DNA from: JACOMY01 sp046233115
GTDB taxonomy: Bacteria; Pseudomonadota; Alphaproteobacteria; Kiloniellales; JACOMY01
Direction of reading: 5' to 3'
Assembly (NCBI GenBank): GCA_046233115.1
Contig: JBJXHM010000001.1
Span: 248,001 to 312,000, forward strand
DNA: 64,000 bases
A program made the position numbers and the translations under genes. Each line of letters opens with the position of its first letter. The stretch's first letter is position 1. Of this stretch, positions 44,120 to 52,131 are shown piece after piece. Under the pieces are notes generated by a model. The model saw nothing but the letters and a program-made list of their open reading frames with translations, was not told the DNA's origin and searched no databases.

Positions 44120-45351
44120 CGGAGTCAGCCAAGGTCGTCATCATCGGCGGCGGGATCGTTGGCTGTAGCCTGCTCTACTGGCTCTCCCGTCTGGGCTTGA
44201 CCGACTGCTTGCTGCTGGAGCGGCTGGAGCTCACCTCCGGCTCGACCTGGCATGCGGCCGGGAACACCACCCATTTCGGCCACCGTCCGGATCTGACGCG
44301 GCTCTATGTCGATTCGCTGAAAAGCTACCAGGAAGCGGAGGCGGAAAGCGGGCAGGCCATCGGCTTCCACCGGACCGGCAGCCTGCGCCTGGCCACCAAG
44401 CCGGAAGAGCTCAGGGCGTACGAGCGGCTGGTCCCGGTCTACGAGGAGATGGGCGTCGCCTATCGCCTCCTCTCGGCGGAAGAGGCCGGACGCCTGCACC
44501 CGCTGCTGGTGACCGAAGGCCTCTTGGGCGCCGCCCATACCCCGGACGACGGCCATGTCGACCCCTCCGGCGCGACCCATGCGCTGGCCAAGGCGGCGCG
44601 GGCGCGGGGAGCCGCAATTCGCTGCCGCTGTCCGGTTACCGGCCTCGCGCCCGACGGCAAGGGGCACTGGCTCGTGCTGACCCCGACGGGAGCGGTTCGC
44701 GCCGAACGGGTCGTGGTCGCCACCTCCTTCTGGGCGCGGGAGCTGCTGCTGCCGGTCGGCCTTTCCCTGCCGCTCTACGCCGTCCAGCACCATGAGGTGG
44801 TAACGGATGCGATCGCGGAGATCGCGGCCCTGGACCGGGAACTCCCGACCGTGCGCGATCCCTACGGCCCCGCCAACACGCGCCAGGAAGGCGATGGTCT
44901 GCTCTGCGGGGTCTATGAGCGCGATCCGCAGTTCTGGGGCATCGATGGCATTCCACCCGACTTCGGCCAAGAGCTCTTGCCGAACGACCTTGACCGGCTG
45001 GAGCCGCATCTGCTGCGGGTCATGGAGCGCATTCCGGCCTTCGGGACGGCCGGCTTCAAGACGGTCAACAACGGGCCGATCTGCTACACGCCGGACGGCA
45101 GTCCGCTGCTCGGGCCGCTGCGCAGCCATCCCGGGCTCTGGATCGCATCCGGCTTTGCGGCCGGCATCGGCACCGGCGGTGGCAGCGGCGCTCTGCTGGC
45201 CGGTTGGATGGTGGACGGCAGTCCGCCGCACGATCCCGCCGCGGTCGATCCGGCCCGCTTCACCCTGCCGATGAATCGCGCCGTCTGTCTGAGGCGCATC
45301 GGTGAAACCTATGCCGCGGGCTACGATCTTCCGGAAACTCAGCAGGCCTGA
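44116..45351 (+). CDS. FAD-dependent oxidoreductase, dimethylglycine/sarcosine dehydrogenase-like FAD domain
   Basis: A 411-aa flavoprotein. It has KVVIIGGGIVGCSLLYWLS at the N terminus and the diagnostic SGSTWHAAGNTTHFGHRPDLTRLYVDS of the dimethylglycine/sarcosine dehydrogenase group, plus a C-terminal ICYTPDGSPLLGPL and GFAAGIGTGGGSG. The folate-binding GCV_T domains of full-length DMGDH (about 800 aa) are absent, so released one-carbon units may leave as formaldehyde. GTG 44116 overlaps the methyltransferase stop. It likely demethylates the tertiary amine made by the MttB protein (inference). Confidence 0.9.
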   Translation: MTESAKVVIIGGGIVGCSLLYWLSRLGLTDCLLLERLELTSGSTWHAAGNTTHFGHRPDLTRLYVDSLKSYQEAEAESGQAIGFHRTGSLRLATKPEELRAYERLVPVYEEMGVAYRLLSAEEAGRLHPLLVTEGLLGAAHTPDDGHVDPSGATHALAKAARARGAAIRCRCPVTGLAPDGKGHWLVLTPTGAVRAERVVVATSFWARELLLPVGLSLPLYAVQHHEVVTDAIAEIAALDRELPTVRDPYGPANTRQEGDGLLCGVYERDPQFWGIDGIPPDFGQELLPNDLDRLEPHLLRVMERIPAFGTAGFKTVNNGPICYTPDGSPLLGPLRSHPGLWIASGFAAGIGTGGGSGALLAGWMVDGSPPHDPAAVDPARFTLPMNRAVCLRRIGETYAAGYDLPETQQA

Positions 45352-45447
45352 CCGCCTGTGCTGATCCTGCACTGGCGTCCAGCCGGCAGCTTTGGCAGCA
45401 TCTGCCGCCTTGACAACAAGGCCGAGCGGGGAGGACGAGCAGGCGCG

Positions 45448-46059
45448 ATGCACAGGTCATTGGTGATGGTGGAGGACTTCTACGCCAATCCTCTGGAGGT
45501 CCGACAGGCGGCCCTGTCGCTCGGCTTTCCCGAGCATCAGGGGCCGCGCACCTTTCCCGGCCGCAACTCCGCCGGCCCGCTGCTGATGCCGCAGCTCGAT
45601 GAGGCAGTCTCCACCATCCTTGGCGAGCCGCTGCGCGCGCAGACAGTCGGCACCTCGTTTCATGGCTACTGCCGCTCCACCCTGGCCGGGGAGGAGGGGC
45701 GCTACATGGTGCATGTCGATCCCTCCAGCCTATGGTGGGTCGGGGTCTGCTACCTCACCCTGCCGGGGGACTGCAGCGGCGGTACCACCTTCTATCGCCA
45801 CCGCGCGCTGGGCCTTGACCGTACGCCGACCCGGCAGGAAGAGATCGAGGCGGTCGGTGTTCCCGGCGTGGCCGAGCTGCTGGCCAGAGACGGCCGTGAT
45901 CCGGCGGCCTGGGAGGAGCTGATGACGGTCCCGATGCGCTTCAACCGGGCGATCTTCTACCGGCCCTGGCTCTGGCATTCGGCCGGGCCCGGCTTCGGCA
46001 ATCGGCCGGAGAACGGTCGCATGGTTCAGGTCTTTTCTTTCCTCTCCGCGGCGAGCTAG
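45448..46059 (+). CDS. DUF6445-like protein, possibly 2OG-Fe(II) oxygenase fold
   Basis: A 203-aa soluble protein. MHRSLVMVEDFYANPLEVRQAAL at the N terminus, MVHVDPSSLWWVGVCYLTLP in the centre, GGTTFYRHRALGLD, and FNRAIFYRPWLWHSAGPGFG near the C terminus resemble DUF6445 proteins (recalled, not searched). The HVD pair and the later WHSAG His could form a 2-His-1-carboxylate iron site, with an Arg near the C terminus for 2-oxoglutarate. Activity unknown. ATG 45448 is the first conserved start; the gap from the oxidoreductase is 96 bp. It is probably part of the same operon. Confidence 0.7.
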   Translation: MHRSLVMVEDFYANPLEVRQAALSLGFPEHQGPRTFPGRNSAGPLLMPQLDEAVSTILGEPLRAQTVGTSFHGYCRSTLAGEEGRYMVHVDPSSLWWVGVCYLTLPGDCSGGTTFYRHRALGLDRTPTRQEEIEAVGVPGVAELLARDGRDPAAWEELMTVPMRFNRAIFYRPWLWHSAGPGFGNRPENGRMVQVFSFLSAAS

Positions 46060-46121
46060 TAGGGTTGGTAGAACGCAACAGAGCTCCGGGCAAGACCCTG
46101 GGGAGATTGGGAGAGCACGCG

Positions 46122-46538
46122 ATGAGCTATGCCGGTGACAAGAACCCGAGCGAGACCTGGGAAGACCTGAAGTCGAATGGCGGGGCGCACCTGGTGGACG
46201 TGCGCAGCGAGGCGGAGTGGACCTTCGTCGGCATTCCCGACCTGACCGGCCTCGGCAAAGAGCCCCTGCTGCTGGCCTGGCAGTCCTTTCCCGGCATGCA
46301 GGTGAACCCGAACTTCATCGACCGCCTTTCGGCGCAGGTGCCGGACAAGGAGACTCCGCTCTACTTCCTCTGCCGCTCCGGCGGACGCAGCCAGGCGGCT
46401 GCCATGGCTGCGACCACGGCCGGCTATCGCACCTGCTACAACGTCGCGGAGGGCTTCGAGGGTGGCCACGACCAGCAGGGTCACCGTGGCCGGGTCAGCG
46501 GCTGGAAGGCGCGCAATCTGCCCTGGCGCCAAGCCTAA
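46122..46538 (+). CDS. rhodanese-like domain protein
   Basis: A 138-aa single rhodanese domain. HLVDVRSEAEWTFVGIPDL gives the CDC25-like N-terminal motif, and Cys84 in YFLCRSGGRSQAAA is the catalytic persulfide cysteine in a typical active loop. It transfers sulfane sulfur or serves as a sulfur carrier. GGGAGATTGGGAGAG precedes ATG 46122. It lies 62 bp after the DUF6445-like gene. The family member is common in alphaproteobacteria and need not be tied to the amine pathway. Confidence 0.9.
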   Translation: MSYAGDKNPSETWEDLKSNGGAHLVDVRSEAEWTFVGIPDLTGLGKEPLLLAWQSFPGMQVNPNFIDRLSAQVPDKETPLYFLCRSGGRSQAAAMAATTAGYRTCYNVAEGFEGGHDQQGHRGRVSGWKARNLPWRQA

Positions 46539-46545
46539 GACACCA

Positions 46546-46593
46546 GAGCAGGATGACGTCAAAACGAAACGTCTTGTCGTCTGAAGCCTGCTC
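46546..46593. repeat. intergenic palindromic element (REP/BIME-like)
   Basis: GAGCAGG (46546-46552) and CCTGCTC (46587-46593) form a 7-bp inverted repeat around 34 bases, followed by CACACTTTTG. This overall form (GAGCAxG ... CxTGCTC, then CCACACTTTT) resembles abundant intergenic palindromes of alphaproteobacteria. Only one copy is in the window. It lies between the rhodanese and desaturase 3' ends and may act as a terminator for one of them. Confidence 0.35.
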
Positions 46594-46675
46594 CACACTT
46601 TTGAAAATTGAACGGACTCCCGCGTTCAGGTGAGTCCATCTGATCGCGATCCGCTCTAGGGCTGAGGCGCCGGGG

Positions 46676-47701
46676 CTACATCGGCTTGGCGGGGACGCTC
46701 TGGGTGGTCGGGCCGTGTGGGACGCCGGCCAGGTTGCCGCCCGGTAGGCTGGCCTGGCGCCAGCTCAAGGTGCCTTCCAGGCTTTCCGGCAGGCCCGGAT
46801 GCACCGGCCATTCCTTCGGCGTGACCAGATAGCGGCGCAGTACCTCGGCATAGCCGCGATAGAAGTAGCCGCCGTTCAGCGCCAGATAGCTCTTGCGCTG
46901 CGCCCGCCAGCGGGCCGGGATCAGGTACCAGGCCAGGCCCGGGTGCTTGTGGTGCACGACATGCAGGTTGTTGAAAAGAAAGAGGAACGAGAAAGCGAGG
47001 TTGGACTCGACCACGCAGATGCGCTCGCCCACCTGGGCCACTGCCTGGTGCTCCAGGAAGGAGCGCATGGCAGACGCAGCGGCACCGCCGTAGGCGAAGG
47101 TCACAAGATAGAGCCAGAGCGGCAGGCCGCAAATCCAGCAGGCCCAGACCAGCGGGATCGCCATGGCGACCAGGTGCCAGAGCCAGACCGAGAGGTCGCT
47201 GCGGTCGCCGCGAGCCAGGCGTCCCAGCCAGTCACCCCACACCAAGAGAATGCTGCGCGGCGGCGACAGCAGCAGGCGCCCGGCGAAGCTGTTCATCGCG
47301 ATGCGGTAGCCGCGCTCCAGTCGGCCCATCCCGGCCCAGGCCTGCGGCGTCACGTAGAAGCTCTCGGGGTCCCGATCCGGGCAGGTGAGATACTGGTCGC
47401 GATGGTGGGTCATGTGGAGACGCACCGAGGTCTGGTAGGGAATCCAGAGCCACAGCGATGGAAAGATCAACAGCGCGTTGAGGCGTCGACTGCGTGTCGG
47501 GTGACCGTGGATCACCTCGTGTTGCACACTGCCGTAAAGGCCAGCGAGGTAGACTGCCAGGGGTAGGAAGAGCCAGAGAGGCAACGCCGCATGAAACCAC
47601 GTCAGAAGCCCGAAAGCCAGGTAGAGGCCTGCAATCAGGGCCAGAGTCGGCCATTCGATCGAACGCCGGCGGCGTCCGCGTGCAACGCTGGGTACGCTCA
47701 T
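46676..47701 (-). CDS. fatty acid desaturase family protein
   Basis: A 341-aa membrane di-iron enzyme. His boxes HEVIHGH (near residue 62), HMTHHRDQY (near residue 95) and HVVHHKHP (near residue 248) are all present, with about four membrane helices. It differs clearly from the 36.3-kb desaturase and is closer to the beta-carotene hydroxylase/short desaturase-like branch by box spacing (by eye). Substrate unknown. It is divergent from an XRE regulator, which probably controls it. Confidence 0.85.
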   Translation of the reverse strand: MSVPSVARGRRRRSIEWPTLALIAGLYLAFGLLTWFHAALPLWLFLPLAVYLAGLYGSVQHEVIHGHPTRSRRLNALLIFPSLWLWIPYQTSVRLHMTHHRDQYLTCPDRDPESFYVTPQAWAGMGRLERGYRIAMNSFAGRLLLSPPRSILLVWGDWLGRLARGDRSDLSVWLWHLVAMAIPLVWACWICGLPLWLYLVTFAYGGAAASAMRSFLEHQAVAQVGERICVVESNLAFSFLFLFNNLHVVHHKHPGLAWYLIPARWRAQRKSYLALNGGYFYRGYAEVLRRYLVTPKEWPVHPGLPESLEGTLSWRQASLPGGNLAGVPHGPTTQSVPAKPM

Positions 47702-47767
47702 AGCCCCTCCACGGTTTTCGCAACTGCGAGAGTGTGGAAGGGGAATCGCGCTGACTCAAGGATAGGA

Positions 47768-47794
47768 TGGTAACTTAATGCATAGATTGGTAAC
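47768..47794. promoter_or_regulatory. direct repeat TGGTAAC x2 in the desaturase/regulator intergenic region
   Basis: TGGTAAC occurs at 47768-47774 and again at 47788-47794, 20 bp apart start to start (about two helical turns). A looser inverted repeat, TTGGTG...CAACAA, follows. Both lie between the desaturase start and the XRE gene start, where an autoregulatory XRE protein would bind. Confidence 0.4.
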
Positions 47795-47855
47795 GGAAGG
47801 CTCGTTTTGGTGATAATAATCAACAAGGCTGCGGAATTGCTGGGGAGGTGTGGGA

Positions 47856-48716
47856 ATGGATAAACGCGAGACGATCGTCACCTTTCGCACGCGCCTGCGC
47901 GAGGTGATGGAGAAGAACGACGAGAGCCAGGCCTCCTTCGCACGCCGCGTCGGGCTCGACCGCTCGACCCTCTCCCAGCTTCTGGACGAGGAGCGCGACC
48001 GCCTGCCCCGGGCCGAGACCATCGTCGCCATCGCGGCTGCCACCCAGGTCTCGATCGACTGGCTGCTCGGCCTCTCGCAGGAGGGCCTGGTTGGCCCCGA
48101 GGTGCTGCAGCGCATGCTGGAGATCGAGACCGAGGCGGGCTCGCCGGTCGATCACCGCCTGCAGCGCTGGCACGACGAGGCCTTCGGCTATCGCATCCGC
48201 TATGTGCCCAGTGGCGTGCCGGACCTACTGAAGTCCGAGGGGCTGATCCGCTACGAGCACCGCCACCTGGCGCCCGAGGTCTCGGAAGCGCTGGCCGCCA
48301 GCACGGCCGCGCGGCTCGGCCTGATGCGCCAGCCCGAACGCGACATGGAGATGTGCAGCTCGCTGCAGCTTCTGGAGGGGCTGGCGCGCGGCGAGGGGAT
48401 CTGGCGCGACCTTCCCTGGCCGGAGCGGCGCCAGCAGCTCGAGTCGATGGCCGGCCTGCTGGAGGAGCTCTATCCGACCCTGCGCTGGTTCCTCTACGAC
48501 GGCCTGCAGACCTATTCCGTGCCCTTCACGGTCTTTGGCCCGCTGCGTGCGGCGGTCTACTTCGGGTCGATGTATTTCGTCTTGAACGCCAAGGAGCATG
48601 TGCGGATCCTGTCGCGTCATTTCGATCAGCTCGTGCGCGAGGCCCGGGTGCAGCCGCCGGCGGTACCGGCCCTGATCCACGGCCTGATCGAAGAGGTTGC
48701 GGCGAGCCGGCGCTAG
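47856..48716 (+). CDS. XRE-type helix-turn-helix transcriptional regulator with C-terminal sensor domain
   Basis: A 286-aa protein. The N-terminal HTH_XRE domain (residues about 8-72) includes SQASFARRVGLDRSTLSQLL and ends IDWLLGLS. The remaining roughly 210 residues form a mostly helical domain, with HDEAFGYRIRYVPSGVPDLLKS and repeated aromatic residues, of a type I do not recognise. GGGGAGG precedes ATG 47856. It is divergent from a fatty acid desaturase, so a role in membrane-lipid regulation is likely (inference). Confidence 0.85.
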   Translation: MDKRETIVTFRTRLREVMEKNDESQASFARRVGLDRSTLSQLLDEERDRLPRAETIVAIAAATQVSIDWLLGLSQEGLVGPEVLQRMLEIETEAGSPVDHRLQRWHDEAFGYRIRYVPSGVPDLLKSEGLIRYEHRHLAPEVSEALAASTAARLGLMRQPERDMEMCSSLQLLEGLARGEGIWRDLPWPERRQQLESMAGLLEELYPTLRWFLYDGLQTYSVPFTVFGPLRAAVYFGSMYFVLNAKEHVRILSRHFDQLVREARVQPPAVPALIHGLIEEVAASRR

Positions 48717-48743
48717 CGCGGGCCGCCCCGGAGGGAGATTCTG

Positions 48744-49166
48744 ATGAGCGAGACTGGAGAGACACACAGCGGCGGTTGCCAGTGTGGCGCCCTGCGCTAC
48801 GAGGTGCGGGGGCCCTTGCGGCCGGCGCTGCTCTGCCACTGCAGCATGTGCCAGCGCATCCACGGCGGGCCGGCCTACTTCAGCGCGGCCGAGGATGGCG
48901 ATCTGCACCTGGTGAAGAGCGAGACGCTCACCTGGTTCCGCTCTTCGCCAGTGGCCCGACGCGGCTTCTGCGCCACCTGCGGGGCAAGCCTGTTCTGGAA
49001 ACGGGAGGAGGCGAGCTCTACCTCGATCGCCTGCGGCAGCCTGGACTCGCCGAGTGGCGTCAGCACGGTGGCCCACGTCTTCCTGGTGGACCAGGGCGAC
49101 TACTACCGGCTTCACGACGACCTGCCGCGTTTTGAACGCGGTCATGGCGGCAAGCTGCCGGGCTAG
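48744..49166 (+). CDS. GFA family protein (glutathione-dependent formaldehyde-activating-like)
   Basis: A 140-aa zinc protein with the GFA/CENP-V fold. Cys12 and Cys14 (GGCQCGALRYE), Cys31, Cys33 and Cys36 (LCHCSMCQRIHG), and a later FCATCGASLFW give the two metal sites. The family includes Gfa, but most members have no shown activity. GGAGGGAG lies before ATG 48744. It is 27 bp after the XRE regulator and 6 bp before the PhnD-like gene, so all may be cotranscribed. Confidence 0.88.
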   Translation: MSETGETHSGGCQCGALRYEVRGPLRPALLCHCSMCQRIHGGPAYFSAAEDGDLHLVKSETLTWFRSSPVARRGFCATCGASLFWKREEASSTSIACGSLDSPSGVSTVAHVFLVDQGDYYRLHDDLPRFERGHGGKLPG

Positions 49167-49172
49167 GCGATC

Positions 49173-49973
49173 ATGGCCGGCGCCCTCTCGCTCCCGATGT
49201 ACGACCTGCCGGAACTGGCCTGGGCCAGCGACGCGCTGGTGGCGGCCTTGGCCGCAGCCCTGCCGGCAGGGCTGGCCAACCCGGAGCGACGACGCGGCGA
49301 CGAACCGTCGGCGTTCTGGCAGGCACCCGACCTGCTGCTGACCCAGACCTGCGGCTACCCCTTGATGACGGCATTCGCCGACGAGCTCGCCTATGTCGCC
49401 ACCCCCTGTTACGACCTGCCGGGCTGCGCGGGCGGGCGCTACCACAGCGTCGCGCTGGTCCGTGACGACGACCTGGCCGAGTGCCTGGCCGACCTGCGCG
49501 GCCGGCGCGCGGCGATCAACGGCCGCGACTCGCAGTCCGGGCACAACTGCCTGCGCCGGGCGGTGGCGCCGCTGGCGCACGGGCAGCCCTACTTCTCGGC
49601 GGTGGTGGAGACCGGGGCGCATGCCCGCTCGATCGCAGCGGTGGCGGCCGGCGAAGCCGACATTGCCACCATCGACTGCGTCACCCACGCGCTGCTGGCG
49701 CGTGTGCGGCCGCAGGCGCTGAGCGGCACGCGGGTGCTGTTCCGGACCGCCGACGCGCCGGCCCTGCCCTATGTCACTCGCAAGGGGATGGCGACGGAGA
49801 CCGTGGCGGCCCTGCGCACGGCGCTGATGCAGGTCGCCTGCGACCCGGCCCTGGCGGAGGCGCGGGCCGCCCTGCTGCTGAAGGACTTTGCCCTGCTGGG
49901 CGAAGCAGCCTATGACGAGATCCTCGAGATGGAACGGGCGGCCGAAGAACTGGGCTATCCCGCATTGGTCTAG
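49173..49973 (+). CDS. PhnD-like phosphate/phosphonate-type binding protein without signal peptide
   Basis: A 266-aa protein of the PBP2 fold. SLPMYDLPELAWASDALVAALA at the N terminus, LLLTQTCGYPLMTAFADEL, AINGRDSQSGHNCLRR and GEADIATIDCVTHALL are the usual landmarks of PhnD/phosphonate-binding relatives. There is no N-terminal hydrophobic leader, so it should remain cytosolic unless a start is misplaced upstream. No permease or ATPase is adjacent. It may therefore be a ligand sensor or enzyme-associated binding protein. Confidence 0.83.
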   Translation: MAGALSLPMYDLPELAWASDALVAALAAALPAGLANPERRRGDEPSAFWQAPDLLLTQTCGYPLMTAFADELAYVATPCYDLPGCAGGRYHSVALVRDDDLAECLADLRGRRAAINGRDSQSGHNCLRRAVAPLAHGQPYFSAVVETGAHARSIAAVAAGEADIATIDCVTHALLARVRPQALSGTRVLFRTADAPALPYVTRKGMATETVAALRTALMQVACDPALAEARAALLLKDFALLGEAAYDEILEMERAAEELGYPALV

Positions 49974-49993
49974 CGAAGAAAGAAAGGCGCCCC

Positions 49994-51415
49994 ATGAGCG
50001 ATACCCTCTGCGACCTGCCGGCCGTCGAGCTGCGCCGTATGATCGGCGACAAGGAGATCTCACCGGTCGAGCTGATGGCCTCTTGCGATGCCCGGATCGA
50101 CGCGGTCAACGGCGCAGTGAATGCTGTTGTGGCGCGCGACGAGCGGCGTATGGCGGCGGCCAAGGCGGCCGAGGCCGCGGTGCTGCGCGGCGATCCGCTG
50201 GGTCCGCTGCACGGCCTTCCGATCGGCATCAAGGACCTGACCGAGACCGAGGGCCTGGTCACCACCTTCGGCTCGCCCACCTACCGGGACAACGTGCCGT
50301 CCGCCGACGAGCCCCTGGTGGCCCGACTGCGTGCGGCCGGCGCCATCGTCTCGGCCAAGACCAACACGCCGGAGTTCGGGGCTGGCGCCAACACGGTGAA
50401 TCCGGTCTATGGCGCCACCGGCAATCCCTTCGATCCGGCCAAGACCTGTGCCGGCTCCTCCGGCGGGTCCGCCGTAGCGCTCTCGCTTTCCATGCTGCCG
50501 CTCTGCACCGGCTCCGATCTCGGCGGCAGCCTGCGCACGCCGGCCTCCTACTGCGGCGTCGTCGGGCTCCGGCCCTCGCCGCAACTGGTGCCCGACACGC
50601 ACGGCTCCAGGGTCTTCGAGCCGCTGGCGGTGGACGGCCCGATGGCGCGCAGCGTCGCCGACCTGCGCCTCCTGCTCTGGACCATGGCCGGCGAGGACAA
50701 GCGGGATCCGCTGAGCCGGCCGTTGGCGTCGCTGGATCGCGACGGCGGTCAGACCGGGGAGCTCTCGCGGATGCGGGTTGCCTTCTCCGAGGATCTGGGC
50801 GTGGCGCCTGTTTCCAAGGCCGTACGCGCGCTCTTCCGTCAGCACCGGGCGGCAATGGCGCCGCTGTTCAAGGAGGCGGTCGACGCCGATCCGCCGCTGC
50901 AGGACGCCAACTGGGTGTTCGAGACCCTGCGTGCGGTGGGCTTCCTCGCTAATTTCCGCAAGGCCTACGAGGAGAATCCCGAGCAGTTCGGTCCCAACGT
51001 CCGGGCCAACGTGGCGCTGGGGCTGGAGCGCTCGGCCGCCGACGTGGCCGACGCCCAGCTCGGCCATGCCAAGCTCTATCGGGGCTTCCAGGCCTTCATG
51101 GACGAGGTCGATTTCCTGATTTGCCCGACCGCGACGGTGCAGCCCTTCGACAAGACCCAGCTCTACCCGACCGAGATCGACGGCAAGCCGCTGGCCACCT
51201 ACATCTCCTGGATCTCGATCACCTACGCCATCACCCTGACCGGTTGCCCCGTCGTGGTACTGCCCTGCGGTCTGGACGAGGACGGCCTGCCCTTCGGCGT
51301 GCAGATCGTCGGCCGTCCCTGGCGCGAGGCCGCCCTGCTGCGCTTTGCCGAGTCGCTGGAAGCGGCGCTAGCCAAGCGCCCGCTGCCCGACCTGGCGGCG
51401 CTGTCCGCCGGGTGA
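49994..51415 (+). CDS. amidase (amidase signature family), third amidase of the window
   Basis: A 473-aa amidohydrolase. Lys in IGIKDLTE (near residue 78), cis-Ser in AGSSGGS and nucleophile Ser in GSDLGGSLRTPAS form the triad. It is only distantly similar to the tandem pair at 27.7-30.8 kb. GAAAGAAAGG precedes ATG 49994. It is 20 bp after the PhnD-like gene and is the last gene of this group, closed by the hairpin at 51508-51537. The substrate is unknown. Confidence 0.92.
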   Translation: MSDTLCDLPAVELRRMIGDKEISPVELMASCDARIDAVNGAVNAVVARDERRMAAAKAAEAAVLRGDPLGPLHGLPIGIKDLTETEGLVTTFGSPTYRDNVPSADEPLVARLRAAGAIVSAKTNTPEFGAGANTVNPVYGATGNPFDPAKTCAGSSGGSAVALSLSMLPLCTGSDLGGSLRTPASYCGVVGLRPSPQLVPDTHGSRVFEPLAVDGPMARSVADLRLLLWTMAGEDKRDPLSRPLASLDRDGGQTGELSRMRVAFSEDLGVAPVSKAVRALFRQHRAAMAPLFKEAVDADPPLQDANWVFETLRAVGFLANFRKAYEENPEQFGPNVRANVALGLERSAADVADAQLGHAKLYRGFQAFMDEVDFLICPTATVQPFDKTQLYPTEIDGKPLATYISWISITYAITLTGCPVVVLPCGLDEDGLPFGVQIVGRPWREAALLRFAESLEAALAKRPLPDLAALSAG

Positions 51416-51507
51416 TCGAGGAGATTGGGTCGGAAAGTGCGAAGGCGGAGCTAGGTCCTCCGATCAAGTCGGAGGACGACAAGTATTTGATGTAGAGAGA
51501 ACAAAGT

Positions 51508-51537
51508 AGGGGCGCGTCTGGAGGCAGGTGCGCCCCT
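51508..51537. terminator. hairpin between convergent amidase and DUF983 genes
   Basis: AGGGGCGC (51508-51515) pairs with GCGCCCCT (51530-51537). It lies between two convergent transcripts (amidase plus, DUF983 minus) and may end either. No long T tract is present. Confidence 0.5.
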
Positions 51538-51629
51538 CCTACCATTCGTCATCCTACGGCTTGAGGGGAGGATCGTTCTCCGTTCGGTGGATCAGTGACC
51601 CTGCCGCTCGGACCGAGACAGAGGAACGG

Positions 51630-52043
51630 CTATATCCCGCCTCTTGCGCTTTCCGGAATCGGCTGCTCGTCGCCGCCGCGCAGGCGCAGTGCCCACATAA
51701 GGCCGACGATACCGCCCTTGAGCAGCGGCAGGCAGATCAGGCAGAGCAGCAGGGTCACCAGCGGCCAGAGGATCATCTGCACCGTCATCGGCAGCGCCGC
51801 GTTCTGCTCGAACAGCAGCACCAGCGGCACCACGATGTGTCCGACCACGAAGATCGTCAGGTAGGGCGGGAAGTCGTCGGCCCGGATCTGACCCAGCGGC
51901 GTGTGGCAGACATCGCACTCGTCGACGAGCTTCAGATAGCCGCGAAAGGCCTTGCCCTCGCCGCAAGAGGGGCAACGGCGGTGAAGCCCACGCCATACGG
52001 ACTGCATGAGCGGGCGATCTCGGTGGTGGTAGGCGACAGGCAT
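51630..52043 (-). CDS. DUF983 family membrane protein
   Basis: A 137-aa protein. An N-terminal zinc-finger-like pair, Cys24/Cys27 (RRCPSCGEG) and Cys43/Cys46 (DECDVCHTPL), is followed by two hydrophobic helices (LTIFVVGHIVVPLVLLFE and ILWPLVTLLLCLICLPLL). This order is typical of DUF983, common in alphaproteobacteria. Function unknown. It is 88 bp downstream of the epimerase gene on the same strand. Confidence 0.88.
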   Translation of the reverse strand: MPVAYHHRDRPLMQSVWRGLHRRCPSCGEGKAFRGYLKLVDECDVCHTPLGQIRADDFPPYLTIFVVGHIVVPLVLLFEQNAALPMTVQMILWPLVTLLLCLICLPLLKGGIVGLMWALRLRGGDEQPIPESARGGI

Positions 52044-52131
52044 GAGAGCAAAGATCGTGGGAATCCGCTCTCCTGTCCAGCACTGCGCGGCGCCCGGTCG
52101 CGGTTTGCGCTGCGCGGCTGCTATGCGCGCC

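Noticed and set aside
48225..50063. A 612-codon minus-strand frame across the XRE, GFA and PhnD-like genes
   Set aside because: It crosses three convincing plus-strand genes and shows no domain pattern; a codon-bias shadow.
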